Of a stretch of DNA of 64,000 bases, positions 34,193 to 43,787 are shown piece after piece. The stretch comes from DATFNI01 sp963787205 (GTDB taxonomy: Bacteria; Bacteroidota; Rhodothermia; Balneolales; DATFMH01). Under the pieces are notes generated by a model. That model was not told the origin of the DNA. It ran no database searches and saw only the letters and a list, made by a program, of their open reading frames with translations. The translations under genes were made by a program, and so were the position numbers. Location of the stretch: positions 16,471-80,470 of the forward strand of contig CAWBCD010000037.1 in assembly GCA_963787205.1 (NCBI GenBank). Direction: 5' to 3'. The number at the start of each line of letters is the position of its first letter. Position 1 is the stretch's first letter.

Positions 34193-35893
34193 GTGATACA
34201 ATCGCTGTATATAAAGGATTTTGCATTAATTGATGAACTGGAGGTTGAATTGTACCCCAGGTTCACGGTGCTCACCGGCCAGACGGGCGCGGGTAAATCT
34301 ATTATTGTGGGAGCCCTCAATATGGTTCTGGGAGAACGTGCCGATACGGATGTGATTCGTCAGGGGGCCAGTCGAGCTATTGCAGAAGCCGTTATACGCG
34401 TGGATAACGATGAAGCCATCCTTGGAATCCTGAACGAAAACGAGGTCGAACACCGCGATTCGATGATCCTCAGGCGCGAAATCCGACCTACCGGAAGCCG
34501 CGCATTTATCAATGATACTCCCGTGACCATCACAGTATTGAAGGAGGTTGGAGACCATCTCGTGGACCTCCACGGTCAGCATGATCACCAGCTTCTGCTA
34601 CGCGAAGACAACCATCTGGCAGTACTTGACAGCTATGCACATAGTGAGTCAATGTTAAAGGAATACCAGGAGGCGTATCAGGAAACCTCGCGGTTGAAGC
34701 ATGAATTGAATGATTTGAGGCATCGTGAACGAGATTTGCGTGAGAAGACCCAATTGTACCAGTTTCAGTTAAAGGAGCTCGATCAGGCCAACCTAAGTAT
34801 GGAAGAAGAGGAAGAGATCGGGTCTGAAATGGCGAAACTGGATAATGCGGAAGAACTCGACCGACAAGCCGGTACGCTTCTGGAAATAGGTCAGGAAGGG
34901 GAGATCAACGTATTGGATATGCTGGCTAAGATGGAGGAGTCGCTCGGTGACCTGGCAGAGATGGAATCGGAATTCGACAGCTATCTGCAAGAATTGAAAA
35001 GTGCACGGATCAGCCTGCAGGAACTGCTTCGATTTGCGGAGTCTTACCGATCAGATATCGAATTTAATCCGAATCGTCTGGAGAAACTGAGGCAGCGGTT
35101 TTCGGACCTGAACCGCCTGAAAAAGAAATATGCCCGAACAACACCTGAACTGATTGAGTACAGGGAAGAGTTACGTGAGAATGTGAATCTGTCGGAAAAC
35201 TTTGATCTGGAGATATCAAAGCTTGAAAAACGGGTAGTCGATCAGGAGAACATCCTTTCTGACCATGCCTGGAAACTGCATCAACACCGTGAGAAGACCG
35301 GCAAGCGGCTCGCCGGCCAGATTGAGTCCGAACTGACGAAACTTGGTATAGCACATGCCAGTTTTGAGGTGGATATTCAAACCAGACCGTCTGAAAAAGG
35401 CTGGGTTACGCAGACTGGGACACGGCTGGACTGTACGGAATCCGGTATTGATGAAATCAGGTTTGCTATCTCCACAAATGTCGGCGAACCTGTTAAGCCG
35501 TTATCCAAGGTGGCGTCGGGAGGTGAGATCAGTCGTGTGATGCTGGCCATCAAATCGATTATCGCTAAGGAACAGAGTCTGCCAGTAATGATATTTGATG
35601 AGATTGATACCGGGGTGTCCGGAGAAATCGCCGAGAAAGTGGGTAGGACAATGCGTAATCTTTCGAAGACAGCACAGATTATAGCAATCACTCACCAGCC
35701 TCAGATAGCCAGCCAGGCACATCATCATTTTCGCGTGGAAAAATGGGAACAGGGCGGCCGGACCGTGACCCGTCTGGTATCTCTTTCGGGCGATGACCAT
35801 GTGCGGGAGGTTGCTACACTGATGAGCGGTTCACGCATCACCGATGCAACCCTGACCAGTGCCCGTGAATTAATTGAAAAAGCAGTTGACTAA
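34193..35893 (+). CDS. recN: DNA repair protein RecN
   Basis: RecN is an SMC-like ATPase that acts on DNA double-strand breaks. Walker A (TGQTGAGKSIIVGAL) lies near residue 30, two long coiled-coil arms span about 150-380, and the ABC signature ASGGEISRVMLAI, Walker B PVMIFDEIDTGVSG and the His switch ITHQPQIAS follow. The 566-residue length is normal. It starts with GTG; no ATG is nearby and the N-terminus MIQSLYIKDFALID is exactly the family start. It is divergent from lon across a 224-base gap. Confidence 0.96.
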   Translation: MIQSLYIKDFALIDELEVELYPRFTVLTGQTGAGKSIIVGALNMVLGERADTDVIRQGASRAIAEAVIRVDNDEAILGILNENEVEHRDSMILRREIRPTGSRAFINDTPVTITVLKEVGDHLVDLHGQHDHQLLLREDNHLAVLDSYAHSESMLKEYQEAYQETSRLKHELNDLRHRERDLREKTQLYQFQLKELDQANLSMEEEEEIGSEMAKLDNAEELDRQAGTLLEIGQEGEINVLDMLAKMEESLGDLAEMESEFDSYLQELKSARISLQELLRFAESYRSDIEFNPNRLEKLRQRFSDLNRLKKKYARTTPELIEYREELRENVNLSENFDLEISKLEKRVVDQENILSDHAWKLHQHREKTGKRLAGQIESELTKLGIAHASFEVDIQTRPSEKGWVTQTGTRLDCTESGIDEIRFAISTNVGEPVKPLSKVASGGEISRVMLAIKSIIAKEQSLPVMIFDEIDTGVSGEIAEKVGRTMRNLSKTAQIIAITHQPQIASQAHHHFRVEKWEQGGRTVTRLVSLSGDDHVREVATLMSGSRITDATLTSARELIEKAVD

Positions 35894-36011
35894 AAGATTT
35901 ATATCTACGGCGTAAATCTGTATTTTATTGATAGGAATGGGTTTGTGACACGATGCGACAACGTGTTCTAATCCTGATATTTTGAACACAGGCGGGAGGT
36001 AATACACAGTA

Positions 36012-36686
36012 ATGATTCACAATCTGTTATTTACAAATAAAACGGATAATCCTGATATGGGCATTGGGTTGGTGGTGGCAAAACATTTGCACATTCACCA
36101 TCCGGTACCGGCTTTAGAGAGCAATCTCAGGCACGTACTGGAATTGCGATTGGGCGAACTCAACGAACAGGAAGAAAAGATGCGTCAGGCTGCCCGTGAT
36201 ATGCTGCGAACGGATGCATTCAGGCCAACAGGACGGTGTAAACCGGCCTCAGAATACTTGCTCAGGGAGGCTCGTGATGGTCGGTTCCCGCGCATAAACA
36301 GTGCTGTCGATATTATCAATACACTTTCGCTGAAATACATGGTTCCCATTTCTCTCTGGGATCTCGATCTGGCAGCAGCTACTCATTACATATTTCGTCT
36401 TGGTCAGGAGGGTGAAGAATATGTGTTTAACGAGGGTGATCAGGCCATCAAGTTAAATGGACTGGTAGTTGGATGCAGGGTTCGTTCGAAAGGGGAGGAA
36501 CCGATTGTCAATCCTGTAAAAGATTCGCTGCTGACGAAGACCACGCCGTCCACACGGAATATAGGAGCTGCTATCTACTTTCCGTTAAAAGCAACGGGGA
36601 AGGACGAACTGAGATCGATCATTCGTGAATTTATTGCGATGTTAGAGGGTATTACCAAAGACGAACCTGAGTACGATATTTTGTGA
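36012..36686 (+). CDS. B3/B4 domain protein (tRNA-editing-domain-like)
   Basis: The 224-residue product resembles stand-alone B3/B4 domains, which are related to the editing domain of phenylalanyl-tRNA synthetase beta subunit. Landmarks are a family-typical LLREARDGRFPRINSAVDIINTLSLKY stretch in the middle, followed by the VPISLWDLD segment. Such proteins are suspected to hydrolyse mischarged tRNA or to act on other amino-acyl compounds; no substrate is known. It is 118 bases downstream of recN in the same direction and may share its transcript. Confidence 0.8.
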   Translation: MIHNLLFTNKTDNPDMGIGLVVAKHLHIHHPVPALESNLRHVLELRLGELNEQEEKMRQAARDMLRTDAFRPTGRCKPASEYLLREARDGRFPRINSAVDIINTLSLKYMVPISLWDLDLAAATHYIFRLGQEGEEYVFNEGDQAIKLNGLVVGCRVRSKGEEPIVNPVKDSLLTKTTPSTRNIGAAIYFPLKATGKDELRSIIREFIAMLEGITKDEPEYDIL

Positions 36687-36817
36687 GGAGATAAACGCTT
36701 ATTCTTTTGGAGGATTCGTATACAAAATACAGGCGTTTAGTGTATCTTTATGTAGCTTTTCTTATACATTAGAAGCTGATTGTATCTTATCGTTGATAAA
36801 AATCAGAAGGGATTGTT

Positions 36818-37318
36818 ATGAAGCGGTTTTTATTGTCAGGTCTGATGATCCTTTTGGGCTGGGGCATCGTATCAGCCCAAAGCAATGAAGTGGAGATGTC
36901 TCAGAATACCATGAAAGGTCTGAGACGTTTTTATGTATCAGTCAACCTGGAATGGAATAAGGATCTCCAGGAACATGCCGACATGACCCAGGTCGACATA
37001 CAAAAAAAGATCGAAAAGAAGCTTTCCGATGCCGGAATCGATATCATCAAACAGACTACGGCAGCCGATGTGCCCTATCTGTATCTGCATGTGAATATGA
37101 TGGATGCCGGTCGGGGACTGGTTCCGTTTGCTATCACTATCGCCTTATATCAACCCGTTAAATTGACGCTCAACCGTGATCGTCCGGCAATGGCCGTTAC
37201 CTGGAATGCCGGGAACGTCGGTATTGTATCCTACGATCAGATGAAAGTGATTCGTGAGTCGGCCATGGGGATGGTTGAAAAGTTTCTGGATATCTATCAG
37301 AGTGTAAACCATCGCTAA
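36818..37318 (+). CDS. Secreted protein of unknown function
   Basis: A signal peptide is clear (MKRFLLSGLMILLGWGIVSAQS, likely cut after AQ). The mature 145 residues alternate strands and helices: GLRRFYVSVNLEWN, a helix VDIQKKIEKKLSDAGI, then VPYLYLHVNMMD and AITIALYQPVKLTLN. This pattern is shared by small periplasmic proteins of unknown role in several phyla; I know no named function. Confidence 0.65.
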   Translation: MKRFLLSGLMILLGWGIVSAQSNEVEMSQNTMKGLRRFYVSVNLEWNKDLQEHADMTQVDIQKKIEKKLSDAGIDIIKQTTAADVPYLYLHVNMMDAGRGLVPFAITIALYQPVKLTLNRDRPAMAVTWNAGNVGIVSYDQMKVIRESAMGMVEKFLDIYQSVNHR

Positions 37319-37425
37319 GGACATGCAGCGCAAAAAAAGGGAGGAAAAGATTAGTACAGGAAGAGCGCAATCATCATAAAAAAATTACATTAGTAAAAGA
37401 TACTTTTGCAAAATTGGAGAGAGTT

Positions 37426-37833
37426 ATGTCAAAGATGCATATTGATCATATCGGTATTGCCGTCGCGGATTTGGATGAAACGATCCGCATCTACGAAAAA
37501 ATTTTAAATGCTGCCTGCCTGAAACGCGAAGTAGTTGAGAGTGAAAAAGTTGAGACCGCCTTTTTTAGCACGGGCGAGTCGAAAATTGAACTGCTCGGAG
37601 CCACTGCGTCGGACTCGGTAATTGCCAAATATGTTGAAAAGAAGGGGCAGGGATTACACCATGTAGCTTTTGAAGTGGACGATATAGAAGCCGAACTTGA
37701 TCGTTTACAGAAGGAAGGTTTCACCCTGTTGAGTGAAAAACCCAAAGCAGGCGCCGATAACAAGTGGGTGGCGTTTCTGCATCCGAAGGGGAATGCAGGG
37801 GTTCTGATTGAGCTGTGCCAGTCGAGGAAGTGA
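37426..37833 (+). CDS. mce: Methylmalonyl-CoA epimerase
   Basis: This vicinal-oxygen-chelate enzyme interconverts (R)- and (S)-methylmalonyl-CoA, linking propionate metabolism to succinate. Seen: HIDHIGIAVADLDETI at the start with the first metal His, ELLGATASDSVIAKYVEKKG, GLHHVAFEVDDIEAEL with the second His, and a terminal Glu ligand in GVLIELCQ. I start it at the ATG at 37426, because GGAGAGAG just upstream is its ribosome binding site; the longer frame from TTG 37414 would place that site in the coding region. No mutase gene is next to it. Confidence 0.93.
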   Translation: MSKMHIDHIGIAVADLDETIRIYEKILNAACLKREVVESEKVETAFFSTGESKIELLGATASDSVIAKYVEKKGQGLHHVAFEVDDIEAELDRLQKEGFTLLSEKPKAGADNKWVAFLHPKGNAGVLIELCQSRK

Positions 37834-37911
37834 AGTTATTGAAATTTCTATTTTAACTATATAGTCTGTATTAGTGTTTCTCATTTCAGCTATTCAACAA
37901 GCAGAATCGCT

Positions 37912-39018
37912 ATGACGGTTATTTCATGTCATAATAAGAGCGGAGATCGCATTGATGTTGACATACAAATAAGTGATCAAAAGTATTCACTGTTTTACGA
38001 GTCGAACCACAAGTTGTCATTCAACAATGAACACGCGGTTGCCACGGTTCTGATTCCCACGATGAGTGTTGAAGAGGATGTGAAACTATCAGGGATGATC
38101 GATAAGCGTTTTTTAGGCTCTAATGAGCGTGTGCAGGAGATTCTTTCTACCTGGTATCCCAAACTGAGAAAGATTCACTTGGAAGATATTGAGGGTGTTG
38201 CATCTGATCCGACTGATAGGAACAAAAATGTTGGAACGTTTTTCAGCGGTGGTGTCGATTCCTATTATACTTTTTTGAAACATCGCGAGGAAATTACGCA
38301 TTTGATTTATGTGCATGGCTTTGATGTGCCGCATACGAATGATGTACTGGGTGAAAAGGTGTTGGAGAGGATCAAATACATAAGCAGCGAGTTTGGCGTA
38401 AAATTAGTAACAGTAAAAACAAATCTTCGAGAGTTTTTGGATCAATACGCGAACTGGGAATGGGCACACGGATCAGCAATGGCTGCTGTGGGCCACCTCT
38501 TTGCCAGGGACTTTTCCAAGATCTATGTCCCTTCTTCGCATAGTTATAAGGATTTAGGTCCTTGGGGGTCTCATCCTATACTTGATGAGTTGTGGAGTTC
38601 GGAAAATATCATATTTGATCATGATGGCTGCGAATCTACCAGAAATCTGAAGGTGTCCTTTATATCGAAGTATGATACCGTACTGGATACACTGCGGGTG
38701 TGTTGGCGTAATCCGAACAACAGCTATAATTGCTCAGAGTGTGAAAAATGTTTGAGAACTATGATTAACCTTGAGGCTGTAGACGCATTAAAGCGATGCA
38801 AAACTTTTCAAAGCAACATCGATTTTAAAAAAATCAGGAATCTAAGATATAGCAATGAGAGCACGAGAGCTTTTATTCAGGAAAATATAGATTACTTGAA
38901 AGAGACAGGTAAAAACCCAGGGTTACTGAAAGTTTTAAGAGTTGCATACGCTAAAAATGAAACCCGGGCTTTTTTGCGAAATGTTAAAGCTCAGCTTGTT
39001 GATATTCTCAAAAACTGA
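37912..39018 (+). CDS. QueC-like PP-loop ATPase, paralogue 1
   Basis: The 368-residue protein has the PP-loop motif SGGVDS at 112-117, used for ATP adenylation chemistry, and four cysteines with spacing C264-x9-C274-x2-C277-x2-C280, like the zinc site of QueC (7-cyano-7-deazaguanine synthase). It differs from QueC by a 105-residue N-terminal domain of unknown type and a 75-residue C-terminal tail. No queuosine pathway genes are nearby. The function is unknown; ligation or amidation of a small molecule is an inference. A second copy follows 249 bases downstream. Confidence 0.75.
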   Translation: MTVISCHNKSGDRIDVDIQISDQKYSLFYESNHKLSFNNEHAVATVLIPTMSVEEDVKLSGMIDKRFLGSNERVQEILSTWYPKLRKIHLEDIEGVASDPTDRNKNVGTFFSGGVDSYYTFLKHREEITHLIYVHGFDVPHTNDVLGEKVLERIKYISSEFGVKLVTVKTNLREFLDQYANWEWAHGSAMAAVGHLFARDFSKIYVPSSHSYKDLGPWGSHPILDELWSSENIIFDHDGCESTRNLKVSFISKYDTVLDTLRVCWRNPNNSYNCSECEKCLRTMINLEAVDALKRCKTFQSNIDFKKIRNLRYSNESTRAFIQENIDYLKETGKNPGLLKVLRVAYAKNETRAFLRNVKAQLVDILKN

Positions 39019-39267
39019 TGGATGATTACCTAACATATATTTAAACAAGTAACTGGGTTCTCAGGTATAATAAAGTGCCGGGCTGTGGTATTCAGTATTG
39101 CCTTTTTGACGGGGGCTTTTTAATTCTGGACAGATTACGATAATCGTTACTATGAATCAGATAGATAAATTTTAGCTTTGCTTATTGTGGAGTAAGTGGA
39201 TTGAATCTGTCTTTAGAATGATATGTAACGGAAGAGTCTGCATTCTCAAGTCATCAAATTTTTAAAA

Positions 39268-40383
39268 TTGTTGAGGTTTATGGGGACAAGTGTCTTAAGT
39301 CGCTGCAAAAGTGGAAATCATCTTGATGTTGACATCCGGATAAATGACAAAGAGTATGCAGTATACTACGAATCGAACTACAAGTTGACTTATAATAACG
39401 AGCACGCGATCGCATCCGTTTTGATTCCATCCATGAGCGTTGGTGCCGACATAGCCCTTTCGGGTACAGTAAAGAAGCGTTTTTTAAGCTCTAATGAGCG
39501 CATTCAGGAGATTCTTTCTACCTGGTATCCCAAACTGAGAAAGATTCATTTGGAAGATGTTGAGGGTGTTGCATCTGATCCGGCTGATAGGAACAAAAAT
39601 GTTGGAACGTTTTTCAGCGGTGGTGTCGATTCTTATTATACTTTTTTGAAACACCGTGAGGAGATCACGCATTTGATTTATGTGCATGGTTTCGATGTGC
39701 CGCATACGAATGATGTACTGGGTGAAAAGGTGTTGGAGAGGATCAAATACATAAGCAGCGAGTTTGGCGTAAAATTAGTTACTGTAAAGACCAACCTGCG
39801 GGATTTTTTAGATAAACATGCCAACTGGGAATGGACTCACGGCTCTGCGTTGGCGGCTATAGGTTTCCTTCTCGCCGGGGATTTTAAAAAAATCTATATC
39901 CCGTCTTCACACACATATGATCACTTGTCACCATGGGGATCACATCCCATGCTCGATGTGCTCTGGAGTGCTGATAATTTAGAATTTAATAACGATGGAA
40001 GTGAAGCAAATAGAAATCTAAAAATAGAATTCATAACTAAGTTCGATTTAGTCTTGGATACACTGCGGGTATGTTGGCGTAATCCGAACAACAGTTATAA
40101 TTGTTCAGAGTGTGAAAAATGTTTACGGACCATGATTTGCATGAGAGCAGCCGGAGTACTCGATAAAAGTAAAACATTTAGAAGTACACTTGATTTAAGA
40201 AGGATTCGAAAGCTATCTACAAAGAATGAATCTAAAAATAGGTTTATTGAAGACAGCATAAGATATCTTGACCAAAAGGGAAATGACCCGGCATTACGAA
40301 AGGCATTGCGTATCGCCCACATTAAGAATGATTTTCGAATTTTTTGTGAAAAAATGATGATCCAGATCAGAGATATTTGTTAA
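39268..40383 (+). CDS. QueC-like PP-loop ATPase, paralogue 2
   Basis: This 371-residue paralogue of the preceding gene has the same PP-loop SGGVDS, the same C-x9-C-x2-C-x2-C zinc pattern and the same flanking domains. The DNA from about 39490 to 39780 is nearly identical to 38115-38405 (identical runs of tens of bases), while both N-terminal regions and the C-terminal tails differ far more, so the core was probably homogenised by gene conversion. The start could be TTG at 39268 (LRFMGTS) or the ATG three codons later. It carries the same unknown function. Confidence 0.75.
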   Translation: MLRFMGTSVLSRCKSGNHLDVDIRINDKEYAVYYESNYKLTYNNEHAIASVLIPSMSVGADIALSGTVKKRFLSSNERIQEILSTWYPKLRKIHLEDVEGVASDPADRNKNVGTFFSGGVDSYYTFLKHREEITHLIYVHGFDVPHTNDVLGEKVLERIKYISSEFGVKLVTVKTNLRDFLDKHANWEWTHGSALAAIGFLLAGDFKKIYIPSSHTYDHLSPWGSHPMLDVLWSADNLEFNNDGSEANRNLKIEFITKFDLVLDTLRVCWRNPNNSYNCSECEKCLRTMICMRAAGVLDKSKTFRSTLDLRRIRKLSTKNESKNRFIEDSIRYLDQKGNDPALRKALRIAHIKNDFRIFCEKMMIQIRDIC

Positions 40384-40532
40384 CTCGAAAAGTTGGTTTT
40401 CATAACATTTATCGGTAGACAAACTTAGATTTAATCTGTTTGGATCCGCGTAAATCCGCGGCTAATTACTTTACAAATTAACTGGTATTAGCACTAGATA
40501 CACATCAATCTTCAGGAATTGTCAGGATGTTT

Positions 40533-40821
40533 ATGGGGGCTGAACCTGTAAATTCAGACAATATCTTTCTGTACCACAAAACAACGAACCGTAATGTTTA
40601 TGTGAAGGCTCGGTCTTCATGCAGTCATCAAAGGCATGGACGGCAGGTTGTATGCGCCGCCGGTGACTTGCGGGCTTCTTCCCGGGACATTCCGCAATTC
40701 TTTAATCAGGCAGGCGAAAAACGAAGAGAAAATCATAACTCTCGCAATGCTGGAAGAGTGCGAGAAATTATTTTTAGTGAACTCAGTACGATTATGGCGC
40801 GAGGCAGAGATTATGGAGTAC
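40533..40821 (+). pseudogene. Decayed 4-amino-4-deoxychorismate lyase-like C-terminus (pabC-like)
   Basis: Two overlapping frames together read like the end of a class IV aminotransferase of the PabC type. The frame of 40533 gives PVNSDNIFLYHKTTNRNVYV, the family substrate-loop region. After a jump to the next frame near 40622 the DNA reads AVIKGMDGRLYAPPVTCGLL, then PGTFR and a LFLVNSVRLWREAE ending, which is the family C-terminus. About 20 residues of the GEITE-type middle part are missing at the junction, and the N-terminal 150 residues are absent. It is therefore a deleted, frameshifted remnant rather than a working gene. The rest of the 756-base gap (40384-41139) is AT-rich and shows no other gene. 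Confidence 0.7.
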
Positions 40822-41085
40822 GTAAAATTGAGCATTGGAGTAAACTCCTTTGGCTTACAATGCCTCTCGCCACAGATTCTGGTTTGTTACGTATATGTAA
40901 TACAAAATCGCCGAAAATTGGAGTTACATTGAAAAACCATTTGAATGGAAGTTGTCGTCAATACCTTTAATGAAGGATTTAGCCGGTAACATTGATTCGG
41001 GCATGTCGTAATTTGTTTTTTAAAATTTGGGAAATCGAAAACCGTGATTATACAGTTACCATTTGATTGCTCTTTTAAGAAGAGG

Positions 41086-41115
41086 GTTGCCGGCGTCTGG
41101 CGCTTGTCCGGCAAC
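41086..41115. repeat. REP-like palindrome, degenerate
   Basis: GTTGCCGG (41086-41093) and CCGGCAAC (41108-41115) are perfect 8-bp inverted arms around a 14-base loop that includes GCTTGT, as in the loop/right arm of REP-like copy B. It is a possible diverged family member. Confidence 0.4.
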
Positions 41116-41139
41116 AACTGACAAATAATTAAACGAAAG

Positions 41140-41610
41140 ATGGGACCAGTACTTGCCAATGTTACAGAAAAAACGATAGCGGGAATCAGCGTTCGGACCA
41201 GCAACAAGATCGAATCCAATCCCCAAAAGGCGGTATTGCCTGCATTATGGGATCGATTTTTTGAGGAGGATATCCTGGATCAAATACCAGGTAAAATCCC
41301 AAATTCACCGATTTATGGAGTTTATTCAGACTATGAGTCAAACAGAAAAGGCAGCTATAGCGTAACAGCCGGTGCCGAAGCGTTTGATCCTAAAATAGAG
41401 CAGAACGGATTCAACCGTATCAAAATCGAGGCGGGGGATTATCTACTGTTTAAAGGCCGAGGGTCAATGCCTGGTGTAGTTGCCGATACCTGGCAGGTGG
41501 TTTGGAACTATTTTTCGAAAAACCTGCAATTCAAGAGACGATTTAATACCGATTTTGAGTTCTACGTTACCCAGGAGTCCGTAGAGATCTATATAGGAAT
41601 TATAAAATAG
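41140..41610 (+). CDS. GyrI-like / AraC effector-binding domain protein
   Basis: The 156-residue protein looks like a stand-alone GyrI-like small-molecule-binding domain, as in the effector domain of AraC/BmrR regulators. Seen: KTIAGISVRTSNK as the first strand, a helix with LPALWDRFFEEDI, then PIYGVYSDYESNRKGSYSV with the SDY that follows the ligand cavity, PAGDYLLF-type IEAGDYLLFKGRG, and a C-terminal EFYVTQESVEIYIGI. It has no DNA-binding domain. It may bind drugs or metabolites; no target is visible. Confidence 0.8.
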   Translation: MGPVLANVTEKTIAGISVRTSNKIESNPQKAVLPALWDRFFEEDILDQIPGKIPNSPIYGVYSDYESNRKGSYSVTAGAEAFDPKIEQNGFNRIKIEAGDYLLFKGRGSMPGVVADTWQVVWNYFSKNLQFKRRFNTDFEFYVTQESVEIYIGIIK

Positions 41611-41675
41611 CCGGCTAAATATTTTAACGCTTTGCCCGATTTTAAAATCATCGGCATCGATTTTTCGGAGAGAGG

Positions 41676-42659
41676 ATGTATATTCTTTTTCAAACTGTTT
41701 CCCGAGATATCGTATGTTCTGTTCTTCAGTACTTTTCAGCTAACAAGGCTATGAAGCGTTGTGCTTTTCTTACGATGGATACTCTGGACGGCTACGTATC
41801 CGATGATGAATTGGTTTATCAGCCTATGCGTGAACTTGGCTGGCATATTGATTCGGTATCATGGCACAGAACCGGAGTAGACTGGAGTCAATATGATGCG
41901 GTACTTATCCGGACCACATGGGATTATCACAAGAATCATGAAAAATTTCTTGAGACGCTGAATGCTATAAGTCTATCCGGGACCCGGCTGGTAAACCCGT
42001 TTGAGCTTGTCAAATGGAATATCCACAAAACATATTTGCGTGATTTGGAATGGAAGGGTATTCGGATTGTCCCGGCTTTTTGGCCCGAAAGGATTGACAG
42101 GGAGCAGCTGTATTTTGCGCTTGATGAATTTGGTGCTGAAGAAATAGTTGTGAAGCCGTTGATAAGCGCAGGTGCCCGCAATACATTTCGTATCCGATAT
42201 GACGATGCGGGATCAGTGGTTGAGGAGGCAGTTAATACACTCGCCGGCAAGGAATGTATGATCCAGCCTTTTATGCAGCGTGTGCTCACTGAAGGTGAAT
42301 ATTCGGTCTTTTATTTCGGTGGATCTTACAGCCACGCCGTTTTAAAAACACCGAAACAATTCGATTTCAGGGTTCAGGAAGAACATGGAGGAATCATACG
42401 ATCAGTTGTTATTCCTGACCCGATATTGCTTGAGCAAAGTCAAAGGGTTTTAAATGTTTTGGATCGGTTACCTCTCTATGCGCGTGTCGATTGGGTGCGT
42501 GATCAGTACGGGGAATACTGCCTGATGGAACTGGAACTGATCGAGCCTTCCCTTTATTTCAGAACCGATCCTGCGTCACCCATGCGTTTTGCACACGCAT
42601 TTGATGCATGGATGGGGGAATCGGTTGGTCCCTGTATTTTTGTGTCTGGTAAAGAGTGA
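41676..42659 (+). CDS. ATP-grasp ligase-like protein (DcsG/RimK type)
   Basis: This 327-residue protein has an ATP-grasp fold resembling D-cycloserine ligase DcsG and prokaryotic glutathione-synthetase-like proteins. Landmarks are FLTMDTLDGYVSDDEL near the start, VLIRTTWDYHKN, VVKPLISAGARNTFRI in the nucleotide-binding region, and YCLMELELIEPSLYF with Mg2+ ligands. It should join a carboxylate to an amine with ATP; the substrate is unknown. Two starts are possible: ATG 41676 has GGAGAGAGG immediately upstream, while ATG 41751 (MKRCAFLTMD) is where family members usually begin. Confidence 0.82.
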   Translation: MYILFQTVSRDIVCSVLQYFSANKAMKRCAFLTMDTLDGYVSDDELVYQPMRELGWHIDSVSWHRTGVDWSQYDAVLIRTTWDYHKNHEKFLETLNAISLSGTRLVNPFELVKWNIHKTYLRDLEWKGIRIVPAFWPERIDREQLYFALDEFGAEEIVVKPLISAGARNTFRIRYDDAGSVVEEAVNTLAGKECMIQPFMQRVLTEGEYSVFYFGGSYSHAVLKTPKQFDFRVQEEHGGIIRSVVIPDPILLEQSQRVLNVLDRLPLYARVDWVRDQYGEYCLMELELIEPSLYFRTDPASPMRFAHAFDAWMGESVGPCIFVSGKE

Positions 42660-42737
42660 GGTAATCGTATCTTTTTTTGTTCTGGCAACTTCTGCATGTT
42701 AGATTACAGGGCGGAATTAATTTAACCTACGATAGCC

Positions 42738-43133
42738 ATGAAGTCATTCTCTGCCTTTATTTTGGGAGTCCTCGCAGCACTCATCCCCGCCATTATGATT
42801 TTTAATCTGGTATACGCCCGGGGTCTGGACGTAATAACTGTGCTTCTGGCGGCTGTTGGTACGATATATATGGGTACCGCTTTAATTGATGGCCGGATCG
42901 GAACTCTGCTCAAGGAAGCAATATGGGGTGTTGTTTTTACCTTGCTGGCGTTATTAGGCTGGTGGTACTCCCCTTTGCTGCTGGCCTTAGGGTGGCTGAT
43001 GCATGCCGTTGGAAATCTTGTACGTTTATGGTCGAAAAAAGAGCCGATAATACGGGCAAAAGGCTTTATCTGGGGATGCCTGGCTTTTGATATTGTCTTA
43101 TTCCTTATCACCATGTATGCCTACATTCTCTAG
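42738..43133 (+). CDS. Small membrane protein, four TM segments
   Basis: I do not recognise this 131-residue protein. It has four hydrophobic segments (about 5-25, 30-50, 60-90 and 108-130) separated by short charged loops (LIDGRIG, SKKEPIIRAKG). It lies between two plus-strand genes with gaps of about 80-90 bases. No motif points to a function. Confidence 0.6.
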   Translation: MKSFSAFILGVLAALIPAIMIFNLVYARGLDVITVLLAAVGTIYMGTALIDGRIGTLLKEAIWGVVFTLLALLGWWYSPLLLALGWLMHAVGNLVRLWSKKEPIIRAKGFIWGCLAFDIVLFLITMYAYIL

Positions 43134-43222
43134 CCTTTTTATTAAGAAATCCGGCGTTTTTGTCTTATTCCGGTTGATTTATTTGTCTCACCGATAAAAA
43201 TGATTGATGCGAGGTAAGTAAC

Positions 43223-43720
43223 ATGACTAGTGATCAAAGTGAAATATACCACATGTCAATGTTCCCAACCTTTGAGGTTGATGAGGTCCGCACATCTATA
43301 GAGTGGTACACGGATGTATTGGGTTTCATTGTTATTTATGAGATGCCTGATCCGGACGGGAATACGTACATGGCGCACTTGCGAAAAGAGAAACATCAGG
43401 ATTTAATACTGGTGAAGGCAAAGAATCACGACTATGATGATGTTATCAAGAAGGGAGCGGGTGTTTCCATTACTTTCCAATACGTTGGTATAGCAGGCGA
43501 TCAAAAAGTCTCGATCGACGATTATGCAAGCAGGATTCGGGAGGCAGGTGCCAATGTCCTTGAGGGCCCGGTTAACAGACCGTGGAATACCAGGGAGTTA
43601 ATTGTTTCCGACCCGGATGGTTACCGTCTTATTTTTTCGGCTCCCCACCAGGAAGCCATAAAGAAAGATTTTCAAAAAACAATGACAAAAGTCAGGGGAA
43701 CGCTTTTCAAGAGCAACTGA
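43223..43720 (+). CDS. VOC family (glyoxalase/bleomycin-resistance-like) protein
   Basis: The 165-residue product has the paired beta-alpha-beta-beta-beta modules of the vicinal oxygen chelate superfamily: FEVDEVRTSIEWYTDVLGF as the first helix-strand, HLRKEKHQDLILVKAK, then SIDDYASRIREAGANVLEGP and ELIVSDPDGYRLIFSAP with the final Glu/Asp region. It may be a lyase or resistance protein; specificity is unknown. The first ATG (43223) is followed by polar residues typical of a soluble protein. Confidence 0.8.
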   Translation: MTSDQSEIYHMSMFPTFEVDEVRTSIEWYTDVLGFIVIYEMPDPDGNTYMAHLRKEKHQDLILVKAKNHDYDDVIKKGAGVSITFQYVGIAGDQKVSIDDYASRIREAGANVLEGPVNRPWNTRELIVSDPDGYRLIFSAPHQEAIKKDFQKTMTKVRGTLFKSN

Positions 43721-43787
43721 CAATAAGAATTATGCTTCGATATCCTGTCTGTCATATTTCTTCCAAATGGATACATAAGGGAAACAA

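Noticed and set aside
40527..40970. 147-codon plus-strand frame as a gene
   Set aside because: Only its first part matches a family; the match continues in another frame, so I list the stretch as a pseudogene.
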